A stretch of 64,000 nt of DNA from Nocardia sp. NBC_00565 (GCF_036345915.1 NZ_CP107785.1:3472001-3536000), one strand, 5' to 3'. Positions 9,039 through 17,249 are shown, counted from the first letter of the stretch. Notes: a model not told the origin generated them from the letters alone. Numbers and translations: made by a program.

Positions 9039-9922
9039 CGGCAGAGTCTCAAACGATCACTACCAATTCCGGCGGCCGAGACGCTCGCCTCGCACACCTC
9101 ATCATCACCATCTTCGGTCTGTGCGCTCGCGCGGAGGGCAACTGGCTGCCCACCAAAGCCGTGGTCGCTCTGATGGCCGATGTCGGTGCCGAGTCCCCAG
9201 CCGTGCGATCGTCGATCTCACGGCTCAAACGCCGCGGCGTGCTCCTGAGCGAACGCAACGGCACCACCGCCGGATATGCACTGTCCGAAGCCACCCTCGA
9301 CGTGCTCGCCGAGGGTGACGTACGAATCTTCGAACGCACCCGCGCCCGCGATGACAACGAGTGGGTCATGGTGGTGTTCTCCGTGCCCGAATCCGAGCGC
9401 GAGAAACGGCACGCGCTGCGGGTGAGCCTGACTCGTTTGGGCTTCGGCACCGCCTCACCCGGGGTGTGGATCGCTCCGGGTTCGCTGGCCAATGAAACAC
9501 GCCAAACTCTCGAACGGCGCGGATTGTCCGACTATGTCGACATCTTCACCGGACAGCATTTCGCCTACGGCGACCTGCGGTCCAAGGTCGCGCAGTGGTG
9601 GGACCTGGACGACCTCGCCCTGCGCTATGGCGACTTCCTGGCACGCTACCGACCAGTGCTCTATCTCACGATAAAGCAGCGGCCCACGCCCAAGGAAGCA
9701 TTCTCGATCTACGCGTCGATGCTCACAGAATGGCGGCGACTGCCCTATCTCGATCCCGGTCTTCCGCTCTCGCTGCTGCCCCGCGCCTGGAAAGGCGAGG
9801 CCGCCGGCACCCTCTTCGACGAGCTCAACGACGTTCTCGCCCCCCTCGCGCAGAAACACGCCCTCGCGGTGATCCACGGTCAAAGCCGAAGCCGCGCAGG
9901 GCACAGCGCCGACCCCAGCTGA
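9035..9922 (+). CDS. PaaX-family transcriptional repressor
   Basis: 295 residues from ATG 9035; an ATG at 9017 in frame is possible but would sit upstream of the -10 box. N-terminal winged helix (residues 20-85): LIITIFGLCAR, VVALMADVGAESPAVRSSIS, RLKRRGVLLSERNG. Central PaaX domain: EWVMVVFSVPESEREKRHAL, LTRLGFGTASPGVWIAP; C-terminal LPRAWKGEAAGTLFDEL. PaaX proteins sense aryl-CoA esters such as phenylacetyl-CoA. Here, next to an aryl-CoA monooxygenase, the likely inducer is the CoA ester made by the 3528-5138 ligase. It is the best candidate regulator of the locus. Confidence 0.92.
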   Translation: MTAESQTITTNSGGRDARLAHLIITIFGLCARAEGNWLPTKAVVALMADVGAESPAVRSSISRLKRRGVLLSERNGTTAGYALSEATLDVLAEGDVRIFERTRARDDNEWVMVVFSVPESEREKRHALRVSLTRLGFGTASPGVWIAPGSLANETRQTLERRGLSDYVDIFTGQHFAYGDLRSKVAQWWDLDDLALRYGDFLARYRPVLYLTIKQRPTPKEAFSIYASMLTEWRRLPYLDPGLPLSLLPRAWKGEAAGTLFDELNDVLAPLAQKHALAVIHGQSRSRAGHSADPS

Positions 9923-9958
9923 CCAGGCCCCGTACCGACCGGTGGCGCGCGTCTCACA

Positions 9959-9974
9959 TATGATGTAATCATTT
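9959..9974 (+). promoter_or_regulatory. candidate operator between the PaaX gene and the chimeric remnant
   Basis: The bases ATGAT-GTA-ATCAT (9960-9972) form a perfect short dyad in an AT-rich gap. TATGATGTAATCAT matches 12 of 14 bases at 9023. A second dyad, CCAGCA-TG-TGCTGG, lies at 10070-10083, close before the remnant gene. Both probably belonged to the promoter of the lost aldehyde dehydrogenase gene. Confidence 0.45.
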
Positions 9975-10100
9975 TTCTAGTCACAGTTAAGCTATTGCCC
10001 GCCGCAACCAGCCGTCCCCGCAGAAGGTATGGCAATTTAGACATACCTCACGAGTGTTTTTGCATTTTTCCAGCATGTGCTGGTAGTGAAGTATCAACCC

Positions 10101-10424
10101 ATGACATCGACCGAACGCTGGTTCCGCAACTTCGTGGACGGCACGTTCGTCGAACCTGATCCGGGCTACTGTTTCGACAACATCGACCCCGCGACCGGTC
10201 TGGTGCTCGGTTTGGTCCACGAAGCCGACCAGACATTGGTGGACAATGCGGTGCGGGCGGCGCGGCACGCACTCGATACCGGCTGGGACGACACTCCGGT
10301 GCGTGAGCGTGCCAACGCGCTGATCCACGAGGCGGATCTGCCGCCGGTGTTCACCAAGTTCTATGACAGCCTCGAAACCCGCATGTGTGAGAACTGCGGA
10401 ACGCTGCACCCCGGTCGGGGGTGA
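10101..10424 (+). pseudogene. chimeric remnant: aldehyde dehydrogenase start fused to 3-hydroxyanthranilate 3,4-dioxygenase end
   Basis: 107 codons in one open frame. Residues 1-78 are the N-terminus of a 2-aminomuconate-semialdehyde-dehydrogenase-type ALDH: WFRNFVDGTFVEPD, CFDNIDPATGLVLGLVHEAD, VRAARHALDTGW. Residues 79-107 (DLPPVFTKFYDS, then RMCENCGTLHPG) are the C-terminal tail of 3-hydroxyanthranilate 3,4-dioxygenase with its Cys-X2-Cys pair. The join is near base 10335. Neither catalytic domain survives. A deletion removing most of an ALDH gene and the cupin part of the dioxygenase gene, in frame by chance, explains it. The stop overlaps the GTG at 10421. Confidence 0.8.
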
Positions 10425-10429
10425 GAACC

Positions 10430-11431
10430 ATGAGCGGAATGATCGACGTCCACACCCATTACGTGCCCAACGGATGGCCGGACCTTCAAGATGACGCCGG
10501 GCCCGAGGCGCCGTGGCTCAAGGCCCACACCGAGATCGAAGCCTCCATCATGATGGGCACCCGGGAGTTTCGCCGCATCCAGGCCGACTGCTGGAACATC
10601 GAGTGGCGGCTCAGAGACATGGACGCCGACGGCGTATACGCACAGGTGGTTTCACCGACCCCGGTGTTCTTCAACTACGGGCGATCCCCCGCCGAGGCGA
10701 CCCGCATCGCGCGCATCTTCAACGATCTCGCGTTGGAGATCGTCGCACCCGCACCCGATCGCCTGATCCCGTTCTGCCAGGTGCCATTACAGGACACCGA
10801 TGCGGCCTGCCGCGAACTCGAACGGTGCCTCGAACAAGGCCATCGAGGCGTGGAGATCGGAAACCACGTCGGCGACGTCGACCTCGACAGTGCAGGCGTC
10901 GTAACCTTCCTTCAGCACTGCGCATCCCTGGACGTCCCGGTTTTCGTGCATCCCTGGGATATGGCCGACTCGCCGCGCCTGGATCGCTGGATGGCCCAAT
11001 GGCTCACCGCCATGCCGGCCGAGACACATCTGTCCATCCTGGCCATGGTCCTGGGTGGGGTGTTCGACCGCATCGACGACCGACTCAAGATCGCGTTCGC
11101 GGGCGGCGGATCCTTCGCGTTCTGGCTGGGACGCATGGAAAACGCCTGGCACCGCCGCAACGACGTGATCGGCACCTCCAAGTACCCGCCGTCACACTAC
11201 CTGGGCCGCTTCTACGTCGATTCGGTCGTCTTCGACGAGCGAGCCCTGCGACTGCTGGTCGACACAGTTGGAAAAGACCGGGTCTTGGTCGGCAGCGACT
11301 ACCCGTACCCACTCGGGAAACGACCGGTCGGGGAGGTGGTACGCAAGAGCGACTTCCTCACCGACGACGTATCGCAGTTGATCCTGCGTGGAAACGCCGA
11401 ACGGTTCCTCGGCCTGTCCTCTACGAACTGA
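10430..11431 (+). CDS. amidohydrolase, 2-amino-3-carboxymuconate-6-semialdehyde decarboxylase-like
   Basis: 333 residues from ATG 10430; a GTG at 10421 overlapping the previous stop is an alternative. Amidohydrolase-2 family: metal ligands MIDVHTHYVP (residues 4-13), IHPWDM-type loop VFVHPWDMADSPRLDRWMAQ and catalytic Asp in VLVGSDYPYPLGKR near residue 287. The family's ACMSD branch decarboxylates the product of 3-hydroxyanthranilate ring cleavage. The upstream remnant is the end of exactly that dioxygenase, which supports the assignment. With the dioxygenase and dehydrogenase lost here, the enzyme may lack its substrate unless those genes exist elsewhere. Confidence 0.88.
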   Translation: MSGMIDVHTHYVPNGWPDLQDDAGPEAPWLKAHTEIEASIMMGTREFRRIQADCWNIEWRLRDMDADGVYAQVVSPTPVFFNYGRSPAEATRIARIFNDLALEIVAPAPDRLIPFCQVPLQDTDAACRELERCLEQGHRGVEIGNHVGDVDLDSAGVVTFLQHCASLDVPVFVHPWDMADSPRLDRWMAQWLTAMPAETHLSILAMVLGGVFDRIDDRLKIAFAGGGSFAFWLGRMENAWHRRNDVIGTSKYPPSHYLGRFYVDSVVFDERALRLLVDTVGKDRVLVGSDYPYPLGKRPVGEVVRKSDFLTDDVSQLILRGNAERFLGLSSTN

Positions 11432-11950
11432 CTCACCAACCCACGACCGGGACCTCACATCCTGCTCGATCATGCGCATGCTTCCCGCACGCGTAATCCG
11501 GAACGCTTCCTCGATGGATCTCGCCGATGCCCGCCGTGAGCACGGCATGGGAGATACGGCCAGGACGGCATCGGGTCCTGAGTGTGTCGCGCTGTCGTGT
11601 GGGCGTGACACCTTGCCCGGTAACGCCGGATCGCCGTCATGCCAGCGGGCCCCCGAGCGCGTCGTCGGCTCGAGGTCTCGCGGTGCCGGGAATCGAAGGT
11701 CCGCTACGAGATCCGGTCCGCCGCACGCCAATACGCGGCACCGTCGGAGAAATCGACCGAATTTGATCATCGAATTCGCATGCGGAATGAAGATCAAATT
11801 GTGTTACCTCCGCAAAATGTACTGTTTGCCAATTGTTAACGGTGATTATTACCACAATAATAGAAGTGGATTTTCAGATTTCTTCTTCATAACATTTGTG
11901 GTGTACGCCGTGATGGCGTCGTTATCCATCTGTGAAAGGAAACTCCGTAC
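11432..11950. other. intergenic, AT-rich before the secreted-protein gene
   Basis: No gene is supported. Bases 11760-11930 are conspicuously AT-rich for this genome (runs such as AATTGTTAACGGTGATTATT), as expected of a strong promoter region. AAAGGAAA at 11934-11941 is the ribosome site of the next gene. Confidence 0.6.
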
Positions 11951-12247
11951 ATGGTCTCTCGCAAGGTCTTTGCTGCCGCCGCCACCATCTCCGCCGCCGC
12001 CCTGTTCTTCGGCCCGGTCGCGGTGGCCTCCGCCGCCAACCCCGCCGCTAACTCCGCCGCCACCGGCTCCGCGGGCTCGGGTTCGGCCGACGGCGGCTCA
12101 TCCTCGGGTTCGGCCGGATCGTCCTCCGGCTCCGCCACGCTCGACTCCGGCAGCTCGGCCCTCGACGGCGGCACCTCCGCCATCCTCAACATCATCAATT
12201 CGATCACCGGTATCAGGGACCTGAACCAGCCCAAGCCCGCCTCCTGA
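11951..12247 (+). CDS. small secreted Ser/Gly/Ala-rich protein
   Basis: 98 residues from ATG 11951, with AAAGGAAA upstream. The N-terminus is a signal peptide: MVSRK, a hydrophobic core AAAATISAAALFFGPVAVA and a likely cut after ASA near residue 29. The mature part is a low-complexity Ser-Gly-Ala tract (residues 35-80) ending in SAILNIINSITGIRDLNQPK. There are no cysteines and no known domain. The length, strong ribosome site and AT-rich upstream DNA suggest a well-expressed exported protein, for example a cell-envelope component. Function unknown. Confidence 0.75.
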   Translation: MVSRKVFAAAATISAAALFFGPVAVASAANPAANSAATGSAGSGSADGGSSSGSAGSSSGSATLDSGSSALDGGTSAILNIINSITGIRDLNQPKPAS

Positions 12248-12309
12248 TTCGGTCTCGGTAGATCACCACTTCGTCCGTGTCGCCCCTCGGGGCCGGATTT
12301 ATTTTGTGT

Positions 12310-12326
12310 CGCTGCGCTACGCAGCG
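12310..12326 (+). terminator. short hairpin after the secreted-protein gene
   Basis: Perfect 7-bp stem CGCTGCG / CGCAGCG with a CTA loop, 63 bases after the stop at 12247. It lacks a T-run, so termination is only suggested. Confidence 0.35.
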
Positions 12327-12824
12327 GCGAGTACGAGCTATTGCAGTAAATTTGCCAGAATCAAGCCGGGCCATTCTTCGTGTCGAGTTACCACGGCGGG
12401 TGAACTCTGACGATTCCGATTGCCTGCCAACGAGATAGCTCTTCGCGCTGTGCGTCCGGGGCTTCCTTGAACACCGGGTTTCGTGCCGTTCGAAGACCTC
12501 GCCGGACGGCACAAAACTTCCGGGAGTTCGAAACGCAACCCGTCGTGGCGGCAGTGCCGTGGGACGCGCGACCCTCTCAGCGGCGCCTCCGCGCCAACCG
12601 CCTACAGGGTTGACCGCGCCGAGACCGCCGGGCCAGGTGGGGCGATGGGCAGCGAAGAGGAGCGCGTGCTCGACCGAAACGCCTTCATTGGCAGCCGCAG
12701 TGGCCGCAGCATCCCAAATCCTCATCGATGCTCGCTCTTGAACACCTCCACCGAGACCATGCAGTACTCCGTGACATTGCCTGCGAGTAGATGCGTTGCC
12801 CGACAACGGGTTAGACGGCTGCGG
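12327..12824. other. intergenic stretch with no supported gene
   Basis: Open frames on both strands show no domain, no ribosome site and Arg/Ser-rich composition typical of antisense reading. I see no repeats or RNA structures that I can support. Confidence 0.5.
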
Positions 12825-14123
12825 CTACCGCGACTCAGGGTTACTCAGCCACCCGGTTGAACGCTCTGAATGCGGCATAGAAAGACGTTCTGTGACACCT
12901 ACGGCTTGGCCCGACGAGGTGATCGGCGGTCCGGCCGGGGCCCCGGAGTCCGGCACCCCTGCGTAGTCGGGCAGCTCGACGCCGTTGATCGCGCGCTCGA
13001 CCAGTTCGGTGAACCATTCGCTGTCGAAATCGATGCTCGGCTCGGCGTCCGGCCCGGGGACGTCGCGGCTGCGCGCGTTCAACCGGCCGATCTCCTGGTT
13101 GGCCTCGACGAACGAGCGCATCCGCCCCTCGTAGCCGGCGAACCCGGCCTCCGGGTCCCACCCGGCGGCCGCCAGCTCTCCGGCCAGCAGGTAGGCACCG
13201 ACCAGGGCCAGCCCGGTGCCCTGCCCAGACATCGGCGACGAGCTGAACGCCGCGTCCCCGAGCAGCCCCACCCGTCCGCTCGACCAGCGGTCCATCACCA
13301 CCTGGGCGACCTGGTCGAGGTAGAAGTCCGGGGTGTCGTCCAGGTGCGCGAGGATGTCCGGGGTCAACCAGCCCAGGCCGGCCATCCGCTCGCGCAGCAG
13401 GCGCTTCTGGGCCTCGACGTCGCGGTAGTCGACGTCGAGGTCGGCCGAGGGGAAGGAGAACATGGCCATCGCCCTGGTGGCGTCCTGGATTGGCCGCAGG
13501 CCGGCGGAGCGCCCGGCCTCCTGGTAGTCGATCAGCCAGCGGTCCAGCCCGAACTCGTTGGGCACACTGTAGAAGGCCAGCACGTGCCCGAGGTGGCGGA
13601 CGAACCGCTCGCGCGGCCCGAACACCATCGCTCGCAGCGCCGAGTGCAGCCCGTCCGCCCCGACCACCAGGTCGAAACGCCGCCGGTCGCCGCCCGCGAA
13701 GGCCACGTCGACCCCGTCCGCGTCCTGGGTGAGCTCGGCGATCCGGTCGCCGAAGACGTACTCGACACCGTCCCGAGTGTCGTCGTAGAGCACCTGGGAC
13801 AGGTCCCCGCGCAGGATCTCGATCTCCGCGATGAACCCGTCACCACCGTCGTCATCGGCGCGGTAGGTCTCCAGCACGTTCCCGTCCACGTCCACGGTGT
13901 GCGCGCCAGCGGTCTCGGTGCGCGCCGCACGCACCGCCGCGTCCAGCCCCATGCGCCGGATGACCTCCTTGGCAACCCCGCGCGCGTCCACCGCCTGCCC
14001 ACCGGGACGCAGCTCGGGGGCCCGCTCCACCACGGTCACCTCGGCCCCCCGCCGACCCAGCCAGTGGGCCAGCGCGGGCCCCGCGATGCTCGCCCCCGCC
14101 ACCAACACCCTGGTACCGCTCAC
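12825..14123 (-). CDS. FAD-dependent aromatic-ring-type monooxygenase
   Basis: 432 residues from ATG 14123. Rossmann motif RVLVAGASIAGPALAHWLGRRG (residues 5-15 give the dinucleotide fold), DG motif LVVGADGLHSALR near 155 and FAD-ribityl motif GLLGDAAFSSSPMSGQGTG near 295. This is the class A flavin monooxygenase fold shared by TetX-like and polyketide hydroxylases. Closest guess: an antibiotic- or phenol-modifying hydroxylase. The last 20 residues (after VGVTERL) look unlike the family and may result from a frameshift near the end. It lies 342 bases beyond the VOC gene on the same strand. Confidence 0.85.
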   Translation of the reverse strand: MSGTRVLVAGASIAGPALAHWLGRRGAEVTVVERAPELRPGGQAVDARGVAKEVIRRMGLDAAVRAARTETAGAHTVDVDGNVLETYRADDDGGDGFIAEIEILRGDLSQVLYDDTRDGVEYVFGDRIAELTQDADGVDVAFAGGDRRRFDLVVGADGLHSALRAMVFGPRERFVRHLGHVLAFYSVPNEFGLDRWLIDYQEAGRSAGLRPIQDATRAMAMFSFPSADLDVDYRDVEAQKRLLRERMAGLGWLTPDILAHLDDTPDFYLDQVAQVVMDRWSSGRVGLLGDAAFSSSPMSGQGTGLALVGAYLLAGELAAAGWDPEAGFAGYEGRMRSFVEANQEIGRLNARSRDVPGPDAEPSIDFDSEWFTELVERAINGVELPDYAGVPDSGAPAGPPITSSGQAVGVTERLSMPHSERSTGWLSNPESR

Positions 14124-14280
14124 TGCGCCTCCTGCTCACCCGTCCGGATCACGTCCGGATCGTTTGCTCCTGCTCTGACCCACCGCTGTCGGCGTATCCA
14201 GAGGTATCGACGACTGATCCACACAAAATTCATCGGTGCAGCCGAGATCGTGTACACGCTCGTGCGAACGCCCTGGACTT

Positions 14281-14300
14281 CGGCAGATGCGGACGTTCGT
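14281..14300 (+). repeat. dispersed repeat, copy 1
   Basis: CGGCAGATGCGGACGTTCGT here is identical at 26627-26646, and a GC-rich tail of about ten bases is partly conserved. It lies in the gene-poor 14124-14465 gap, in which I support nothing else. Confidence 0.5.
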
Positions 14301-14465
14301 GAACGCGCGGGTCGCGGTAGAAGCGGATGTTCGCGGCGAGACGATGCTCTCCGTCTGACCATTGAATGTGTTGGTGCGCCCGCAGTGGGTGGTGTCAGGA
14401 ATGCTGAAGGGTCGCCCTGATGCTGGAGATGGCCCCGTTCCGGCGCTGGGCCGTTCACCACCGGG

Positions 14466-14942
14466 TCACTTGATCCGCTCGGCCAGCGCGACGAGGATGC
14501 CTGCGGGGCCGCGGAGGTAGCAGAGCCGGTAGCTGTTCTCGTACTGCACCAGCTCGCCGAGGAGTTCGGCTCCGTGTGGCCGCAAGCGGTCGAGGATGTC
14601 GTCGATGTCTTCGACGGCGAACATGATGCGATGCATGCCCAGCGTGTTCGCCGGAGCGCGCGGGTCACCGTCTCGGGTCGACGGCGTCTGGTACTTGGTC
14701 AGCTCGAGCCGTCCGTGGCCGTCCGGGGTGCGCATCATCGCGATGTCCGATCGGACTCCCGCGAGCCCGACGAGGCGATCCACCGCGCTGCCCTCGACTG
14801 TCGCCTCGCCCTCCAGCTCCAGTCCCAGTGCGAGGAAGAACGCCGTAGCAGCCGCGAGGTCGTCGACGACGATGGCGATGTTGTCCATCCGCTGGATTGT
14901 CCCGCGCCCGGGTTGGGGGCCTCGCTGGTTGGTGTCGTCCAT
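14466..14942 (-). CDS. VOC (glyoxalase/dioxygenase-fold) protein
   Basis: 158 residues from ATG 14942, with GAAAGGAG at ideal spacing. Paired beta-alpha-beta VOC modules: MDNIAIVVDDLAAATAFFLALG (residues 19 onward), LGMHRIMFAVEDIDDILDRLR near 107 and CYLRGPAGILVALAERI at the end. The first-module metal His seems replaced by Asn/Ala, while a His and a Glu occur in the second. The substrate is unknown. It is the third gene of a leftward set with the PNPOx-like and cupin genes. Confidence 0.85.
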   Translation of the reverse strand: MDDTNQRGPQPGRGTIQRMDNIAIVVDDLAAATAFFLALGLELEGEATVEGSAVDRLVGLAGVRSDIAMMRTPDGHGRLELTKYQTPSTRDGDPRAPANTLGMHRIMFAVEDIDDILDRLRPHGAELLGELVQYENSYRLCYLRGPAGILVALAERIK

Positions 14943-14993
14943 AATGATCTCCTTTCGGGGCCGGCCGCCGGGTTCGGCAGCGCGTGTGCGTGT

Positions 14994-15491
14994 TCAGGCG
15001 CGCTGGCGTTCCTTCTGTTGCTGCATGAGCTCCTCGATGGCGGTGGGCAGGGTTGTCTCGAAGTCGATCAGCTCGGCCCAGGTCGGCTTCACCACGACCC
15101 GGACCATGCCGTCGTAGAGCGACTTCACGCCTTCCTCCCACTCGGCCCGTTGCTCGGGCGTCATCTCGTAAGTGCCGTTCCACTGGAGGTACTCGTCCGG
15201 GATGCCGTCGACGACATCCAGCTCCGCTTGGCCGCGGATGAGCAGGACCTTCGGCGGGTGCGACTCGGTGTCGATCGTCAGCGCGACCGCGGGATTGCGG
15301 CGCAACGCCGGGAGTTTCCGCGCGTTCGTCGCGGTGCACATGACGATTTCCGTGCCGTTCCAGACAATTCCGATCGGGATCGACCGCGGGGTGCCGTCCC
15401 ACCCGATGAAGGCCAGCCTGGCCAGATCACGGGCCAGCAGTTCCTGGCTGAGTGGGCGGTTCAGTACCTCGTCGATGGCGTGCTGGTCCAT
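14994..15491 (-). CDS. pyridoxamine 5'-phosphate oxidase-like flavin-binding protein
   Basis: 165 residues from ATG 15491, with GAGGAG nine bases upstream. Split-barrel fold: RLAFIGWDGTPRSIPIGIVW (residues 24-43), EIVMCTATNARKLPALRRNP, VALTIDT, VLLIRGQAELDVVDGIP, MVRVVVKPTWAELIDFET. Proteins of this class bind FMN, F420 or haem and often act as reductases. It is 12 bases from the cupin gene stop and 51 from the VOC start, so part of one operon. Confidence 0.85.
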   Translation of the reverse strand: MDQHAIDEVLNRPLSQELLARDLARLAFIGWDGTPRSIPIGIVWNGTEIVMCTATNARKLPALRRNPAVALTIDTESHPPKVLLIRGQAELDVVDGIPDEYLQWNGTYEMTPEQRAEWEEGVKSLYDGMVRVVVKPTWAELIDFETTLPTAIEELMQQQKERQRA

Positions 15492-15503
15492 GGTTCGAAC
15501 TCC

Positions 15504-16004
15504 TCAGTTGTAATAGCGGCGGGCGCTGGACCCGACGCGGGTGATGTCGGTGCCGTAGATGTGCAGGCTGATGGCGGTCTCGTCGCCGACGTTGCGGATG
15601 CGGTGGATGTCGCCGGGCGGCGCGAAGCCGCTGACCTCGCCGGGAGGGTTGTCCCACGCGCCGATGGGATCGAGCGCTTCGTCGAACAGTTCCTCGTGCT
15701 CGATGCCCGACAGCACGCCCACGACGCACCAAGTGATGTGGTCGTGGATCCGGGTGGTCTGCCCGGGGCGCCAGACCAGGCCGAGCATGGAGAACGCCCC
15801 GTCGGGCTCGGCGTGCAGCAGGTGGCCCGCGACCCGGTCGGGTCGGCCGAGACGCTGATCGGGCGTCAGGATCTGGGGGCCGGGCAGGTGCGCGCGGAGC
15901 TGATCGGCGACCAGTTCCGCGGTGTCCGTCCAGCCGGTCCGCACGTCGACCGCCTGGCGCACGGCCGCAACGAGATCGGTGAGCGTCGCCAGTGAGCGGG
16001 TCAT
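15504..16004 (-). CDS. cysteine dioxygenase-like cupin
   Basis: 166 residues from ATG 16004, with AAGGAGG eight bases upstream. Cupin core: RPGQTTRIHDHITWCVVGVL (iron ligands H-D-H around residue 87), GIEHEELF and PPGDIHRIRNVGDETAISLHIYG with the third His. This matches thiol-dioxygenase-related double-stranded beta-helix proteins. It is the first gene of a leftward operon divergent from the LysR gene at 16111, so that LysR protein is its probable regulator. Confidence 0.85.
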   Translation of the reverse strand: MTRSLATLTDLVAAVRQAVDVRTGWTDTAELVADQLRAHLPGPQILTPDQRLGRPDRVAGHLLHAEPDGAFSMLGLVWRPGQTTRIHDHITWCVVGVLSGIEHEELFDEALDPIGAWDNPPGEVSGFAPPGDIHRIRNVGDETAISLHIYGTDITRVGSSARRYYN

Positions 16005-16098
16005 GGCCGTGTCCTCCTTCGCAGAGCGGGTTTGTCCCCCTCAGCGTCCCGTGCGCCGACTCATTCGTCCAATGACAATACTTGGGCGAACTCATGCG

Positions 16099-16110
16099 TA
16101 TTCTTTATGC
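16099..16110 (+). promoter_or_regulatory. leaderless promoter of the LysR gene
   Basis: TATTCT (16099-16104) is followed by six bases and the ATG at 16111, a leaderless arrangement. It lies within an imperfect dyad, CATGC (16093-16097) to GCATG (16109-16113), inside the 106-base gap between divergent genes, a typical place for LysR autoregulation. Confidence 0.4.
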
Positions 16111-17001
16111 ATGCTGGATATCCTGCGGTTACGGGTTCTCGCGGCGATCGCCGCGCAGGGCTCGGTCACCAAGGCCGCCAAGCACCTGAACTACTCCCAG
16201 CCCGCCGTCAGCCGTCATCTGGCCAGGCTGGAGGCCGAGACCGGGGCCAGGCTCGTCCAACGGGTCGGCCGGGGCATCCGGCTCACCCCGGAGGGCGAGC
16301 ACCTGGCCCGCCGCGCCACTGAGATCGTCGGCCGGGTCGACACCGCCGCCGCGGAACTGTCCGCGATGGTGGGCCTGCGCACCGGCCGCGTCCGGGTCGC
16401 CGGCTTCCAGTCGGCGCTCGCCGTGCTGGTGCCGCACGCCGCGGGCACCCTGCGCCGCGAGCACCCCGGCATCGAACTGCACCTGATCGAGGCCCACCCG
16501 CGCGTGGCACTCGATCTGCTGCGGGCCGGGCAGGTCGACGTCGCGATCGTCTTCCGCTACGACGACACGACCCCGGACGACATCCGCGTCACGCATCTGT
16601 TCGACGACCCGATGTACCTGCTCAGCCTCGAACCCGGCCAGACACTGGCAGGCAACCGCGACTCCGCCTGGATCGCGGGTTGCGAGAACTGCCGCCGCGA
16701 GTTCCTCGAGGCCTGCGACCAGGCGGGCTTCGTCCCGCCCATCGCGTACACCAGCGACGACATCATCGTCCAGCAGGCACTGGTCGCTGCGGGCATGGGC
16801 GTGACCACCATGCCGGGGCTGGCACTGCGCACCCACCGCGCGCCCGGAATCGAGGCCAGCGTCCTTCGCGACTTCCGGCGGCACGTCTACCTGGCCACCT
16901 ATGGCGACCCGCCGGATCCGCCCGCGACCACGGCCTTCGTCAGCGCACTGCGCCACGCCGTGCAGCAGGTTCGACTAGGCGAGCCGACCCCACCCACGTA
17001 G
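16111..17001 (+). CDS. LysR-family transcriptional regulator
   Basis: 296 residues from ATG 16111. N-terminal HTH: MLDILRLRVLAAIAAQGSV, KAAKHLNYSQPAVSRHLARL, GARLVQRVGRGIRLTPEGE. Effector domain from about residue 90: GRVRVAGFQSALAVLVPHAA, DVAIVFRYDD, TTMPGLALRTH. It is divergent from the dioxygenase-like operon (16004 leftward), the classical arrangement for LysR control of a neighbouring operon. Confidence 0.93.
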   Translation: MLDILRLRVLAAIAAQGSVTKAAKHLNYSQPAVSRHLARLEAETGARLVQRVGRGIRLTPEGEHLARRATEIVGRVDTAAAELSAMVGLRTGRVRVAGFQSALAVLVPHAAGTLRREHPGIELHLIEAHPRVALDLLRAGQVDVAIVFRYDDTTPDDIRVTHLFDDPMYLLSLEPGQTLAGNRDSAWIAGCENCRREFLEACDQAGFVPPIAYTSDDIIVQQALVAAGMGVTTMPGLALRTHRAPGIEASVLRDFRRHVYLATYGDPPDPPATTAFVSALRHAVQQVRLGEPTPPT

Positions 17002-17180
17002 GGTCCCGCACTCGACGAGCACCAAGGAGGCGACAGAAGATCCACCGAATCCACAAAGCCATCCCAGACGTCCGCTGACCGAGCCTTCCAGATCGACACA
17101 GGCGAGTCCCAGCTCAGTGAGTCGACCAAACGGCCGATAGTCGGTCGTGCTCCGCACGGCCTGGTTGCTACCGTGCAGCC

Positions 17181-17249
17181 ATGAAGGTCAATTCACGAAT
17201 CGCTGCCGCGGCCGCACGAGCTCTCAGCTCGCCGGTCGCTGCCGCCTGA
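17181..17249 (+). CDS. possible alanine-rich leader peptide
   Basis: A 22-codon frame from ATG 17181 has nine Ala codons, including five in a row, 115 bases before a gene derived from alanyl-tRNA synthetase. Between them lies a perfect 9-bp inverted repeat, CGACCGGAA (17269-17277) with TTCCGGTCG (17331-17339). This layout recalls attenuation by charged-tRNA level. GC-rich DNA makes Ala codons common, so it may be chance. Confidence 0.25.
   Translation: MKVNSRIAAAAARALSSPVAAA

Noticed and set aside
12213..12806. Reverse open frame of 197 codons after the secreted protein
   Set aside because: No domain, ribosome site or normal composition; overlaps the end of the secreted-protein gene.
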